16,512 nucleotides of DNA from Stephanodiscus triporus (GCA_036939755.1 JALLAZ010000372.1:1-16512); one strand, 5' to 3'. Shown: positions 1 to 9,779, counted from the stretch's first letter. Translations and numbers: made by a program. Notes: a model not told the origin generated them from the letters alone.

Positions 1-508
1 TAGTAACAGCAGCGCCTAACGGCGCTGGGAGCACTGCCCTGTGGCTTGATAGCCCATCATGGGAAAGACCCAGCGCCGCGGAGGCCAAGTCAACACACAC
101 ACACCACTTGAGCAAGTGTGAGCAAAGTTAACACAATCTGTCCAAAAAAATCACCCCATTTTTTTTGAATCGGCAGCTTTCCCGCAACCCCCTGGCCTAA
201 GAGATTCGAAAGATTTTGAGGAGACGATGCTCTAGTGTGTAGAGTATTCATAATTTCTTATTTCTCCCTCTCAAACTGCAAGTATTAGAAAGAAATATGT
301 CATGCCATGAACTAGGTGAATCTCCCAGGAATCTTCCCCCCAACATTGAGAACCTCTAAGAACAGGAGGAGACACAAACACTTCCCACAGCCAACGCCCC
401 TCCATAGCCTCACGAAGAACTCGTTGAACATCAGGTCTAACGCTGTTCTGGTCGATCATTGGAAAGGTGGTTCTCCTCCATCTCTCATAATCACATTCTT
501 GATGATAG
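1..508. other. 5' flank of the HSF-type gene, no gene seen
   Basis: No coding region, RNA gene or mobile element that I can support. The region holds a CA-rich stretch around 95-106, an A-run followed by a T-run around 145-165, and one short hairpin near the left edge. Open frames here are short and have no recognisable protein signature. It probably contains the promoter and 5' UTR of the gene starting at 509, and possibly the tail of a gene lying to the left. Confidence 0.4.
10..27. repeat. Perfect 7-bp inverted repeat with 4-base loop
   Basis: CAGCGCC at 10-16 and GGCGCTG at 21-27 are exact reverse complements separated by TAAC. It is a GC-rich hairpin candidate. Being at the window edge it has no context; it could be chance in GC-rich DNA or part of a repeat cut by the window. 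No T-tract follows, and bacterial-type terminators do not apply here. Confidence 0.35.
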
Positions 509-1564
509 ATGTCAGATGTCAACACCGCCTACAGATTGAAGATGAGCCAGTCAACCAATGCCAGCGCCATTGCCGTCATCCCTGCGTCGACCAATGTTGT
601 CCCTTGCGCATCAAATCAAAACGGCAAGAGAGGACCACGCGGAGGAATCTACGACCCGTTCCCTATTAAGTTTCATCGCGCCCTCGATCAGATAAGAGAC
701 GAAGGCATGGACTCGATAGTATCCTGGGTGTCGCATGGACGGGCCTTCAAAATTCACAAGCCGAAAGTCTTCGCGGCAACCATAAGTAAGATTCGTTGTC
801 TGACTTTTATTGACACTCTCCTATCTGATTCCACACTGACATCTCATCCGCTCGTATTGACTACGTCGATACACCCATCCATTCTAAACTGCAGTGCCGA
901 GATTCTTCAATCAATCAAAATATACTAGCTTCCAGCGACAGCTGAACCTCTATGGTAAGTCATTGGCCGTTGCTATCTGTGCCATCGTTCGGACCTTGGA
1001 CATTGCAACTTACTCCTTGATTTCGCTGACACCCGAATAGGTTTTTGTCGGTGTTATCAAGGACCTGATAATGGATCCTACTACCACCCATTATTCCTTC
1101 GAGGCAAACCGTCCTTGGTCATGAACATCGTTCGCATCAAGATTAAAGGTTGTGGTCACAAGACGATGAAGCTATACGATTCGGAGCCAGATTTTTACGC
1201 CATGCCTCCCCTGGGCGACTGCAGTGAAGAAAGTGATTGTTCTTCATTCAGTAGTAGGAGTAGACAAACCATGGAGCAGCCGAAGATTTGTGATTCTTCG
1301 GCGGGGTTCGCATCGCATCAGCCAAGTCATCTGTCTCCGCCTCATCCGTCGGAGGTGTCTACTATTACCAAGAACGGATTCCCTAGATTAATATCGATGG
1401 ACGATCAGCTATGTCATCAGCCGTCCTCTGTAAGCGAAGGAGGAAATTCAAGTAATTCAAGTTCTAGCGATTTTGTCACTCGGTTGAATCAAACAATTTT
1501 CGTGCATGAACTGGCCATGGTTTGCACCGCACTTTGCAGCCTTCGTAAGGACAAAAGCTTGTAA
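509..1564 (+). CDS. HSF: HSF-type DNA-binding transcription factor (three exons)
   Basis: Nuclear transcription factor with a heat-shock-factor winged-helix domain; family members bind nGAAn repeats. My model is join(509..785, 895..954, 1041..1564), 286 residues. Introns are GT-AG: 786-894 and 955-1040. The domain begins at about residue 51 with FPIKFHRAL, continues through VSWVSHGRAFKIH, and is completed only after splicing: exon 2 gives the signature RFFNQSKYTSFQRQLNLYG (residues 95-113), the recognition-helix region. Exon 3 supplies the wing and end of the domain (YYHPLFLRGKPS, then IVRIKIKG). Both junctions keep frame, the first forming an ATG codon across the splice. After the domain there is a Ser-rich acidic tail of about 140 residues. 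I see no clear HR-A/B coiled coil, so trimerisation may be lost or divergent. A basic patch (NGKRGPRGG) precedes the domain. The start at 509 is the first in-frame ATG; the one at 542 is an alternative. Target genes cannot be inferred. Confidence 0.87.
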
Positions 1565-3089
1565 GGCTGGCCTACTCAGCGACGCGCTCGCCCATCAAAC
1601 AAACCGCGCTGCGACAATCGTTTCATTTCTTAACACAACTGTCATCTGAGTGATTGATGACACGAATGCTGTTGTTCGGCGGGGTTGTTTCCAAGATTGC
1701 TTTAACTGCTCGGAGTGTAATAAATATCGATGATCTCGTCAACATGAAGGCGGAGGTTACTCCCCAAAGATTACTTCAGCTACTTAGAATTGTAATATAA
1801 TGGTCTATCTTTTCCATCCGATTCTTCCTTGGAGATTTGCGATTCGATCTTCGTCATAGCACGATAAATTCCGACCACCCTCCGGGTCCCACGAACACGC
1901 CACCACCCACGCGCATTGTCTCTCCCCCCGCGACGACGCGCTAGTTTTGCGAGTTCACCTCCCCGATCAATCCACGGGAGCATTCGCGATATCGTTGCGC
2001 TCCGCCGGGGCGACAACGACCTTGTCATGGAGCATCAATTCAGAGTTGTATACTCGAAACGGCGCGAGAGATTGGTTAAAAATGACGAGAAATGGATGAA
2101 ATGACGAGGCATGATGCACACGTGGCTAAAACACAAAGGAGTGGTCAAAAATATGGCGATGGGGGAAAAGAGGCCGCATCTTATGTGTCAGGCGAAATTC
2201 CGGCGCAGGGTATATCTCGATGAAAATCTCGACGCTGACCGCGTAGCGAATAATCATCCGATGGGGAAACGAAACGGGAGCATCCAATGCCTCATTGTAT
2301 GGGAAGTTTGGTCACCGTCTTCCGGGCTCGATCGGGCAGGACGGGACACCGGATCAAGGGGAAGGACAGGGAACTGATCTTTTATCTGCTGATCGTCGGA
2401 CACTAATCATCCATGTTAGCTGAATCGAACCGAGGGAATGTCCGCAGACGTCGAGGGTCCATCGTCCCCGCCGTCTGCGGCCCTCGGACGCGTCGTCGAT
2501 CGTAGTATCATCGTCTTCCGAGGGGTGTCGACCCATCTCGCCTCCGGGACGCAAGCAAGGACCGCAACCTCCTGTCGGGGAGGGGCACAAAAAACGACAA
2601 TCGGGGGATCGTCACTCGAGGGAGAAAACGCCCGCGTTTTTGACGCGCGGCCACACGAAGGCCCGAGGGATATATTATTGCGGGGTAGAATTAGCTTCGT
2701 CGTGGTTTTTGTCATCGTTCGTCGTATTCGTCGTCGTCATCATTCGTGGATGATGACGGGGCGCCCCAATCGTTGACGATCTCGGTCCGTTCGCGCGGCG
2801 ACCCCGACGGGAGCCGAGGCCGGAGCGTCCTCGGGGGGACGACGACGTAACCCGGTGAGTTCGTCCGCGTCTCGCCCTTCGACTTTTTCGGTCATGCCTC
2901 CGTCTTCGTCGTCTTCGGCGCTCGAATTGCGACGGGGGATGAAATCTGGTACTTATTCCTATTTAGATTATCTGTGACAAATCTGGCATGGCGGGAAGAG
3001 ATAATATTTTAACAATCCTTCCGTATTCCGTACTTAGGTAGGTACTACAATATTACTCTATTCTCTTCTGTCAGCACCACTTTAATACA
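1565..3089. other. Long GC-rich spacer between HSF-type gene and SUMO ligase
   Basis: About 1.5 kb with no gene I can support. The part from roughly 1860 to 2930 is GC- and CG-rich and carries overlapping open frames on both strands (for example 2438-2776 plus and 2416-2715 minus). Neither has a recognisable domain, and mutual overlap on both strands is what CG-rich composition produces. From about 2940 to 3089 the sequence turns AT-rich, as expected for the proximal promoter or 5' UTR of the gene at 3090. A small exon of a neighbouring gene cannot be excluded without transcript data. Confidence 0.45.
1719..1724 (+). terminator. Possible polyadenylation signal AATAAA
   Basis: AATAAA lies about 155 bases after the HSF-type stop codon, in a locally AT-richer stretch. 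The hexamer is not strongly conserved in diatoms and may be chance. Confidence 0.25.
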
Positions 3090-6000
3090 ATGCCGACGCT
3101 TTTGGGTCCCGGCGGAAGGAAGATCCCCTCCTCCCCGTCGTCGTCCGCGATGAAGCTGGCAACGGCGCCGCCGCCGCCGCCGACGTCGACGGTCGCCCCC
3201 GACATCGCGAATCATCACCCCCCCGCGTCATCGACGACGCCCTCCCCTCCTCCCCGTCTCCCGCCCGGCCGTCGTCGTCCTCTCTCGCCTCCCCCGGACG
3301 TGCCGGAGGTGCAGCTCAAGATGTGGAATGCCGTGTTTGAAAGGCGCATGTCGCAGGTCCGAGGGCTATCGGCATGTCGACTTCGTCGGTTCGCGTCCGA
3401 GCTGGCACGCGAGGCAGGAGGAGGAGGGGGGGAGAAGGAGGGGACGACGACGACCGACCACCGTGCGAGGGGGACGCCGCCCCTCCTCGCGGATGGACTC
3501 TACTCCGATTTCCTCCTGACGACGACTACGACGACGACTACGACGACGACCACCCTCGAGGACGTTGGACATCACGTCCTCGCCCTTTTCTACAGTAGCG
3601 TGGACGCCCGTCTGCCGGACTCGATCAGGAAACACGGGCTCGACGGGGTGAAGAGGGCGTTCGTCAGATTGGATCACTGGAGGTCGAGGCCGGAGGAGGA
3701 CGAGGACGGCGAGGAAAAGGAGGAGGAGGTGGTGGGGTCGGAGGTGGTCGAGGAGGCGAGCGTCATCGTTGCGGGGGGGAACGACGCGTTGATCGACGAC
3801 GAGCGCGTACGTCGCGGGGAGGAGGAGGGCGGGGAGGGCGACGACGGTGCAGGACGTCGATCGTCCCTTGTGGCGGGGGAGCTGCGATCGACGTCTCGTG
3901 ACGACAACGGCGGCGGCGGCGGCGGCGACGTCGACGTCGACGTCGACGACCATCCCGCAAAGAGGACGAGGAAGGACCCGCCCGAGACGTCGGCATCGGC
4001 ATTGACGTCGGAATCGGCATCGGCTTCGGCATTGTCATCGGCATCGGCTTCGGCTTCGGCATTGTCATCGGCTGCGACTTCGGCTTCGGCATTGGCTTCA
4101 GCATCGACATTGGCATTGGCATTGGCTTCGGCGTCGGCGTCACGGCATCGATCGGGGAAGGTCCTCCTTCCCCCGAGGCCCTCGGGGCAGGGAGGAGATG
4201 AGGATCATCGCGACGACGACGGCGACGACCGCGGGATCGTCGACGGGGGGGAGGCCGCAGACGAAGGAGACGACGCGGGGAACGCCCCGCCCGGGGCTGG
4301 AAGACCGCCCAACCCTCGCGACGACATGATCGACCTGACCGCAGATTCTCCTCCCCCTCCTCCCAGCGCTGACGACGACAACGACGGCGTGGATCGACCC
4401 GCGGAAACGGGCGCCAACGACGACGTCGCGGGCGTCGCATCCGGCCTCGGGGTTAACGTAGTCAAAGCCGACGACGCGGGCGTCCCGTCCGGCCGCGGAG
4501 GGGACGACGTCGTCGACGCGATCGCGACCCTCGCGCGGCCTCCACCTCCGTCGCCCCCCCCCTCCCCCCCGCCGCGTGCGACGATACGCAATCTGCCCCC
4601 GTCCCCGGGCCCGAGCCCCCGGCCGTTCGCAGACGTCCGAACGCAGGCGTTCCGCGCGGACGCTGCGCCCATCGCCAGCGGTAGCCTGACGTCGCGTCCG
4701 GGATGCGTCGTGGCGTTCGACGCGGGCTTTCACCTCGACGGGAGCGGTACGTGCATGGACGGGGCGCGCTGCGTGGACGTCGGGGAGAGACTGAGAACTT
4801 GGGAGCCGTATTGGAGGATCGTGGAGGTACGTCGACGTGTGAATAATCCTAGACCGAGCCGTTGCTCGTGATCGCTTTGCTGCGCACCGCTCCACCATCG
4901 ATCTAAGATGAAAAGATTGTTCCGAAATTGCAATTCGATTCCGTCCTCCTGATAAGGAATTGGGATCGCGTGAGGTTCGCGCTGAAGTCTTCGATCCTTC
5001 GTGTTGTGAAATGGCGAGAGTCGGAACAAGAACCACATCGTGTGTTCTAGCTGGGGAAAGATTTTCATCCATTACCAACCGCCCGAACTCATGTGCCACG
5101 ATGTTCATCGACCTACCTAAAGAAATTGCGAGATCTGAATCCTCGGGAAGAGATTCGTCGGGCAAGTCGCTTCCCCAAGGATATAGACCTTGGGGTGTCA
5201 GATGGGGAAAAAAATTGACTCAACCAGGTACGTCCATCAAAAGATCATGATCACAAAGCCGCTAATCTTCGGTCGAACATCCGCTTGCATCAATTAACGT
5301 ACCTTTCTATTCCAATCAATTCATTCAGGCCTTTTACAGACGGGAGACCGGCGCCTCATCCTGCGCACATTACCTCTGCAGCGCTCCACAAAAGAGAAAA
5401 AAAAGCGCGCGGACTGTCATCTTTGGCCCAAAGGAACGTTCATCGAACTCAGTTACGGCGGAAGCGGCAAAGTCGCAAAAATTATACAGCGGAGGCAGCA
5501 GAGTCACGACCCATCAGAATGGAAGGGCAGCTCATACCCGGTATGTTTAATTTACAGTCAAGAGTTCTATTCAAGGTGTCACATGCTAACTGCTATTTGT
5601 TAATTTATTCGTATAGCTGGACCTGACAGAGGATGTTGCCAGCACAAACGTTCCAATAGAAATCAAGCTTTGCTCATACGAAGTAGTGGAGAACTCAGAG
5701 ACCGAGGACGATGCTGTGAAAGGGACCTTGACGGGATCGTTCGCGCTTCATGTTGCTATTTGTGAGTACGTGTCGCCTGATGCTTTATATGATCAATTAA
5801 TGGGTAAGGTAGTGGGCAGTGATGTTATCATACCGAGGATGTCTTTGAGATCGGCAAGGAAGTTGGCAAAGGATTATTTGGCGGACCAAACCGTCTCCAT
5901 TATTGATAGCGATGACGAGGACGACAATGCCAGGATAGATACTGGGGACAAGCCCAGTGGCGACAAACACCTTAACTTCTCCTTGCTTTGCCCAATATCT

Positions 6001-6460
6001 ATGACTGCCATGGAAACTCCAGTTCGTGCTCGACAATGTAAGCATTTGCAGTGCTTTGATCTCAGAAATTTTTTACATGCGAATAAAAGTGTTACCGGAG
6101 GAAGATGGAGGTGTGGTGTAAGTCGCTGACTATCTTGTTTGCCAATATTATGATCTGATGGTCATATGCACTAGAGACTTACCTTTCTTGCGTACGCCCA
6201 ACCCATAATGATGCTCTCAGGCATGTGAAGCTTTCGTGAGTGTGAGAGATCTTGTTCATTGTGGTTTATTCCAATCTATGTTGGATTCTGTAAAAGGACA
6301 GGTATCAAGTTCGCGAGACCGAGTTTCTTTGTACTCTGATGGCACTTGGAAGTTATTGGATGAGAACAAGTTACGATATAAGCGCAAAGGTACTGACGGA
6401 GGAAGCAACCGCGGAGTGGCTCAGTCGGCAACTAATAATGACATCATTGATCTGGTTTGA
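3090..6460 (+). CDS. PIAS/SIZ-type SUMO E3 ligase (PINIT + SP-RING, five exons)
   Basis: Likely nuclear SUMO E3 ligase that helps pass SUMO from the E2 to substrates. Model: join(3090..4826, 4957..5227, 5329..5540, 5617..6117, 6221..6460), 986 residues. All junctions are GT-AG and keep frame. The PINIT domain is rebuilt by exons 2-4, with the hallmark CHLWPKGTF (699-707), QRRQQSHDP (723-731) and WKG..YPLDLT across the exon 3/4 join. The SP-RING follows: LCPISM (Cys865), CKHLQC (881-886), and WRCGAC (Cys906, Cys909), whose last Cys pair is created by the exon 4/5 join. Candidate SUMO-interacting motifs are MIDLT at 413-417, VSIID plus acidic residues at 833-843, and IIDLV at the very C-terminus. 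Residues 1-579 are mostly low complexity (Pro, Ser, Thr, Asp/Glu, Ser/Ala) with two more ordered islands near 73-110 and 150-200. I do not recognise a SAP domain. Least certain are the first acceptor (4956) and the stop, since another 3' exon is possible. Confidence 0.88.
3519..3554 (+). repeat. ACG/ACT microsatellite coding poly-Thr
   Basis: Twelve consecutive Thr codons (ACG, ACT, ACC) in exon 1 of the SUMO ligase gene, forming a CGA-type trinucleotide tract. Length variation would stay in frame. Confidence 0.8.
3987..4142 (+). repeat. Ser/Ala-coding minisatellite (TCGGCATCGGCTTCGGCATTG-like)
   Basis: An imperfect array of TCG, GCA, GCT, TTG and TCA codons inside exon 1 of the SUMO ligase gene. 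It translates to an alternating Ser-Ala-Leu tract of about 50 residues. Six-base units (TCGGCA, TCGGCT, TTGGCA) recur with substitutions and no frame break. Read on the other strand it gives a Met-Pro-Lys-Pro tract that mimics a gene but is a shadow. Confidence 0.8.
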
Positions 6461-6727
6461 TCCATTGGCCCCATTGCCATCCATCCCATATCAATGCGTA
6501 TCACCAGTAAAATGTTGTAGCCAACCATTTTTGCCATTAATCTCATAGATCTTATGTTATTTATCATGGTTGATGATCCCCCACAGTATGATCCAACAGT
6601 GCGAACAGATTCTCACAAAACTGAGACACATTGAAGTGAAAAAAATGCATGGCCATTTTTTGTACATGGTGGTCACGATTCCACACCCATCAAAGCAAGC
6701 GCAACATCGTAACCCCCCAGACACTAT
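6461..6727. other. Convergent 3' spacer between SUMO ligase and dehydrogenase
   Basis: 267 bases between two stop codons facing each other. AT-rich; probably both 3' UTRs. I see no clear polyadenylation hexamer and no coding signature. A short open frame on the plus strand from 6570 into the dehydrogenase gene has no recognisable domain. Confidence 0.45.
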
Positions 6728-8629
6728 TTATGAGGCAGGCTGCAAGAAATTAGAGTCTTTGGCGAAAGCATTGACCAGCTCGGAATTGTTGCCGACATCT
6801 TGGTAGGACACCACAGTGGGGATCGAAAATTCGAACAGGGCATTCATCACGGACATAACACCCATTGCCGAACTCCTGCGTCCAGAGAAGGGGGCCGTAT
6901 CCGGCGATCTTCCGCATTGGGCGTTGATGTTGATCTTACCATATACGGTCGAAAAGCGGTCTACGAGTTGGGCGATTGCTTCGTCGGCAGCGGACGTGAA
7001 TATTGATACTTGCTGGCCGTACTTTCCTTCCCGAGAGTATTTGAGAACCTCATTCAAAGAATCGTACGGCACGATGGGAACGACCGGTCCGAATTGCTCC
7101 TCTTCGTAAACTCGCATGTCTGGGGTTACTGGATATAGAACCGCGGGGACCATGAGGGTAGATTCGCCGCCCCCAATGACTGTGCCTCCATTTTTATTCA
7201 TAATCCTCGCTCCCTTCTCCACGGCATCTTCTATCAACGCCTTCATGTAATCTACGCGACCGGCAAATGGAAGCGGGGTGATTTGGGAATAGACCGAGTT
7301 TGTCGTTTCCCAGGGCAGACCGATCGACATGCTCTGGACCCTCTCGGCGAGCATGCCGGCAAATCGTTCCGAGTAATCCCTCGGCACGAACAGCAACTTC
7401 AGAGCGGTGCACCTCTGTCCGTTGTAGCTCAGCGCGCCCGCGACGGTTTCCTTCATGATCCCATCCATGCGCTCCTCGACGCGGTCGTCGTCGCCGCCGT
7501 CTCCTCCCTCGAACAAATCGCGCAGGTACACGCCCATGTTCTTTGCCTCCAGTTGCAAGAACACCTTCAGGCGATGCGGATGAGGATGAGCCTTGATCAG
7601 CCTGTCGGCGGCGAGACTCCCGCCGATGAACGCGAGGGAATCGACCCTCCCGCTCTCCATTAGCGGCGGCATGGTCGTCCTCCCCGAGCCGGAAACGAAG
7701 TTGATCGCGCCGGGAGGCAGAGCCCTCGAGAATGCGTCGATGGTGAGGATGTGGGCCAGTCCTCCCACGGTGGGGATCTTCAGTATGACCACGTTCCCCA
7801 TGAGCAATGCCGGGATCAGGGTGGCGTACGTTTCGTTCAGGGGGTAATTGTAGGGACCCAGACACAGGACGATGCCGACTGCGGCGCGGCTAAGGAACAG
7901 CCGCGTCGGTCCATTGGATGCGTCCCACCCCCGTCCGCCGAACTCGCCGCTCGTCTGGATGTAACGTATGGTCTTCTCGGCGAATAGCATCGTCCTGTCG
8001 AATTCCGCCTCGGCCTTTTGGGCGGTGTTTTGTCGGTCATTGTTTGTTCAAGTCACGTATTTTTTTTTTGTCATCGCACGACGAACATCAGGGACATTCG
8101 CGTGATCGCGGAAGCAAAGACGACTGCCATTCGTGCACGATAACCCACTCACATCTAGACGATTCTTCCCGATTTCGTACATCAACGTAACGACGATTTC
8201 CTCTCGTTTGCTCTTCAATTCTGCCATGAACTTCTGCACGGCGACGATCCGTCCCGAGAGAGAAGTTTGGGGCCACGCGCCCGACCCGCCATCCCACGCG
8301 GCGACGGCCGATTGTAGCGCCTGGAGAGCGTGATCCGAGGTCATCTGCGGCATGGTGCCGATCCTGACTCGGGTCGGGAGGACGGTGCCCTCGGGACATT
8401 CGTCCGACGAGGACGATGCGGAGGCACAGCATCCGTACACGTCGGCGAGTTGGATGTCCGACGACGACGACGACGCGGCGACATCCCGAACGACTCCGTT
8501 GATGAACATCTTTCCTTCGACGAAAGGCGGCGTTGGTGGGGTTGGGGAGATGAGTGCCTCGGACGATGCGATGGCGGCATGATTGCGTAGAATCACCGCG
8601 AAGGTCGCCGCCGGTAGCCAGATCTTCAT
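6728..8629 (-). CDS. GAPN: GAPN-like aldehyde dehydrogenase, NADP-dependent non-phosphorylating G3P dehydrogenase type (two exons)
   Basis: Aldehyde dehydrogenase superfamily, closest by motif to GAPN, which oxidises glyceraldehyde-3-phosphate to 3-phosphoglycerate with NADP+ without making ATP. Model: complement(join(6728..8014, 8153..8629)), 587 residues; the 138-base intron has GTGAGT donor and AAG acceptor, joining NRLD to AEAEFDRT. Visible motifs: PYNYP with oxyanion Asn at about 215, cofactor loop FIGGS at about 288, SYNGQRCTALK with the nucleophile Cys361, EEEQFGPV at about 463, and the C-terminal NINAQCGRSPDTAPF segment typical of GAPN relatives. The general-base Glu, normally in LELGGK, is replaced: the sequence reads LQLEAKN, with Gln313 in the Glu position. 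The N-terminus (MKIWLPAATFAVIL...) is weakly hydrophobic and could be a targeting peptide, but I see no diatom plastid ASAFAP-type cleavage motif. There is a Ser-rich insertion at about residues 50-75. Exact substrate is inferred. Confidence 0.85.
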
Positions 8630-8882
8630 GGTTGTGGGTGAAATGTCTTACAAAAGACTTCTACTACCAAGTAAGTGTTGTTGAATGCAGATCTGGCGTG
8701 GTGATTTTCATTTGGGGAATTCGTCGAGAAGTGTTGTACTTACCTACTCCTATTTATGGTACGTACGTTATGTTTTGCGTTGGTTAGCACTTCTTCATCT
8801 TATCTACGATAGCTTGGTCAACCCTCTTCCACACTTCACATGCACCTCGACCAATGCTCCTGAGCGAAAAAAGCAAGCAAAC
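8630..8882. promoter_or_regulatory. Divergent promoter region between GAPN-like and TLC genes
   Basis: 253 bases separate the two start codons, which point away from each other, so both core promoters and 5' UTRs must lie here or overlap. A TATTTAT element sits near 8751. Open reading continues upstream of 8883 in the TLC frame, but that extension (from 8685) has no family resemblance, so it is treated as 5' UTR. No operator motif is identifiable by eye. Confidence 0.5.
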
Positions 8883-9779
8883 ATGTTTTTCTCCGGCTTG
8901 ATCGACAAGTACGACCCTGATCTGATACGAGAAACTCGTCAAGTGAGCAAGCACCTCGACAGCTTCCTCCACCCCGAAGAGGTCGCCGACTCGACCCGAT
9001 CGATCGTTGGCGTCGCCGGCGCCATCGCGGTCCTGCACCTCGTGTTGCTCTGGGCGGCGAAGAGGCGACCGTCGGGCAAAAAATGCGACGGGGGAGGAAT
9101 ATCCTCGGACGAGGGGAGGAGGGCGGCCTCCGTCGCCGCGTGGAAGGATTCGCATCAGCTCACCAATCTCATCGTTAACCTGATCCTGGGATGCCTCGGG
9201 ACTTACTACCAAATATTTCACATCCCCCGGCACGCGTCCACCACCGACAAGATCGTCGGGTACGAGCACATGAAGTTCTTCGCGATCGGACAATTGGGAT
9301 ACCAGCTCTGGGCGCTCCCCATCGGGGCGTTCTTCATCCGCGAGCCGAGGGAGATGATCGTGCATCATTTGGCGGTCATGTGCGTCGCTCAGTTCGGCGC
9401 CTTCTATCACTGTGGTTTCCGATACTTTCACCCGTTCTTCTTCGGCGTCGTGGAACTCAGCAGCGTGCCCCTGTCGATAATGAACTCGTTCAAGAACAAC
9501 GATCACTTGATCAGTGCCCACCCGTTGATGTACAGGGCAGTACGATTGGTGTTCGGCGTAACATTCCTGTTGGTCCGGGTGGTGTTCTGGACTCCTGTGT
9601 ATTGGAACTTCTTCGCCATCGGGATGACAATACTTTATGAAAGCGAACTGGGAATCATATTGCAAATTCTGTTTAGTGCCTTTTTCTGCGCTGGGATGGT
9701 TCTCACCATGCTACAATACTATTGGGCGGGGAAAGTCATCTCGGGTTTAATTAGAGGGTCGAAGAGGAAATTACAATAG
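8883..9779 (+). CDS. TLC-domain (TRAM-LAG1-CLN8) multi-pass membrane protein
   Basis: Single-exon gene, 298 residues. The start at 8883 is chosen because the protein from there fits the family's usual size; upstream in-frame sequence looks untranslated. Hydrophobic segments lie near 41-60, 93-112, 130-152, 160-176, 182-202, 220-240 and 255-282, consistent with a polytopic membrane protein. The TLC signature is present: REPREMIVHHLAVMC (153-167), with the paired His161-His162, then a tightly spaced aromatic stretch and an acidic residue in GVVELSS (Glu191). Residues 61-90 form a polar, basic Ser/Gly-rich loop. The C-terminus is KRKLQ, a possible K-x-K-x-x ER retrieval signal. Ceramide synthases share this fold, but the remaining Lag1 motif is not clear, so I would place it with the smaller TLCD4/TMEM56-like proteins, whose biochemistry is poorly known. 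A lipid-related role is inference. Confidence 0.87.
   Translation: MFFSGLIDKYDPDLIRETRQVSKHLDSFLHPEEVADSTRSIVGVAGAIAVLHLVLLWAAKRRPSGKKCDGGGISSDEGRRAASVAAWKDSHQLTNLIVNLILGCLGTYYQIFHIPRHASTTDKIVGYEHMKFFAIGQLGYQLWALPIGAFFIREPREMIVHHLAVMCVAQFGAFYHCGFRYFHPFFFGVVELSSVPLSIMNSFKNNDHLISAHPLMYRAVRLVFGVTFLLVRVVFWTPVYWNFFAIGMTILYESELGIILQILFSAFFCAGMVLTMLQYYWAGKVISGLIRGSKRKLQ

Noticed and set aside
10..27. Hairpin as a mobile-element end or terminator
   Set aside because: Only 7 bp, at the window edge, with no transposase, no second copy noticed and no T-tract.
3366..3953. Minus-strand open frame of 195 codons
   Set aside because: An antisense shadow of exon 1 of the SUMO ligase; repetitive Val/Asp and Arg/Leu composition with no domain.
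3987..4142. CRISPR-like array
   Set aside because: No spacers of constant length; it is a coding hexanucleotide minisatellite in a eukaryotic exon.
3763..5165. Long minus-strand open frames (225 and 341 codons) opposite the SUMO ligase gene
   Set aside because: They are Arg/Pro/Met-repeat or Arg/Val-rich translations of CG-rich low-complexity DNA. The plus strand carries a consistent spliced gene with PINIT and SP-RING domains.
8685..8882. N-terminal extension of the TLC protein to an in-frame ATG at 8685
   Set aside because: The 66 extra residues show no family similarity and would use up most of the divergent promoter region. The ATG at 8883 gives the family's usual length.
8784..9665. 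Minus-strand open frame of 293 codons opposite the TLC gene
   Set aside because: The plus strand has a complete TLC protein with membrane segments and the HH motif. The antisense translation is a His/Glu/Asp/Arg-rich shadow without a domain.
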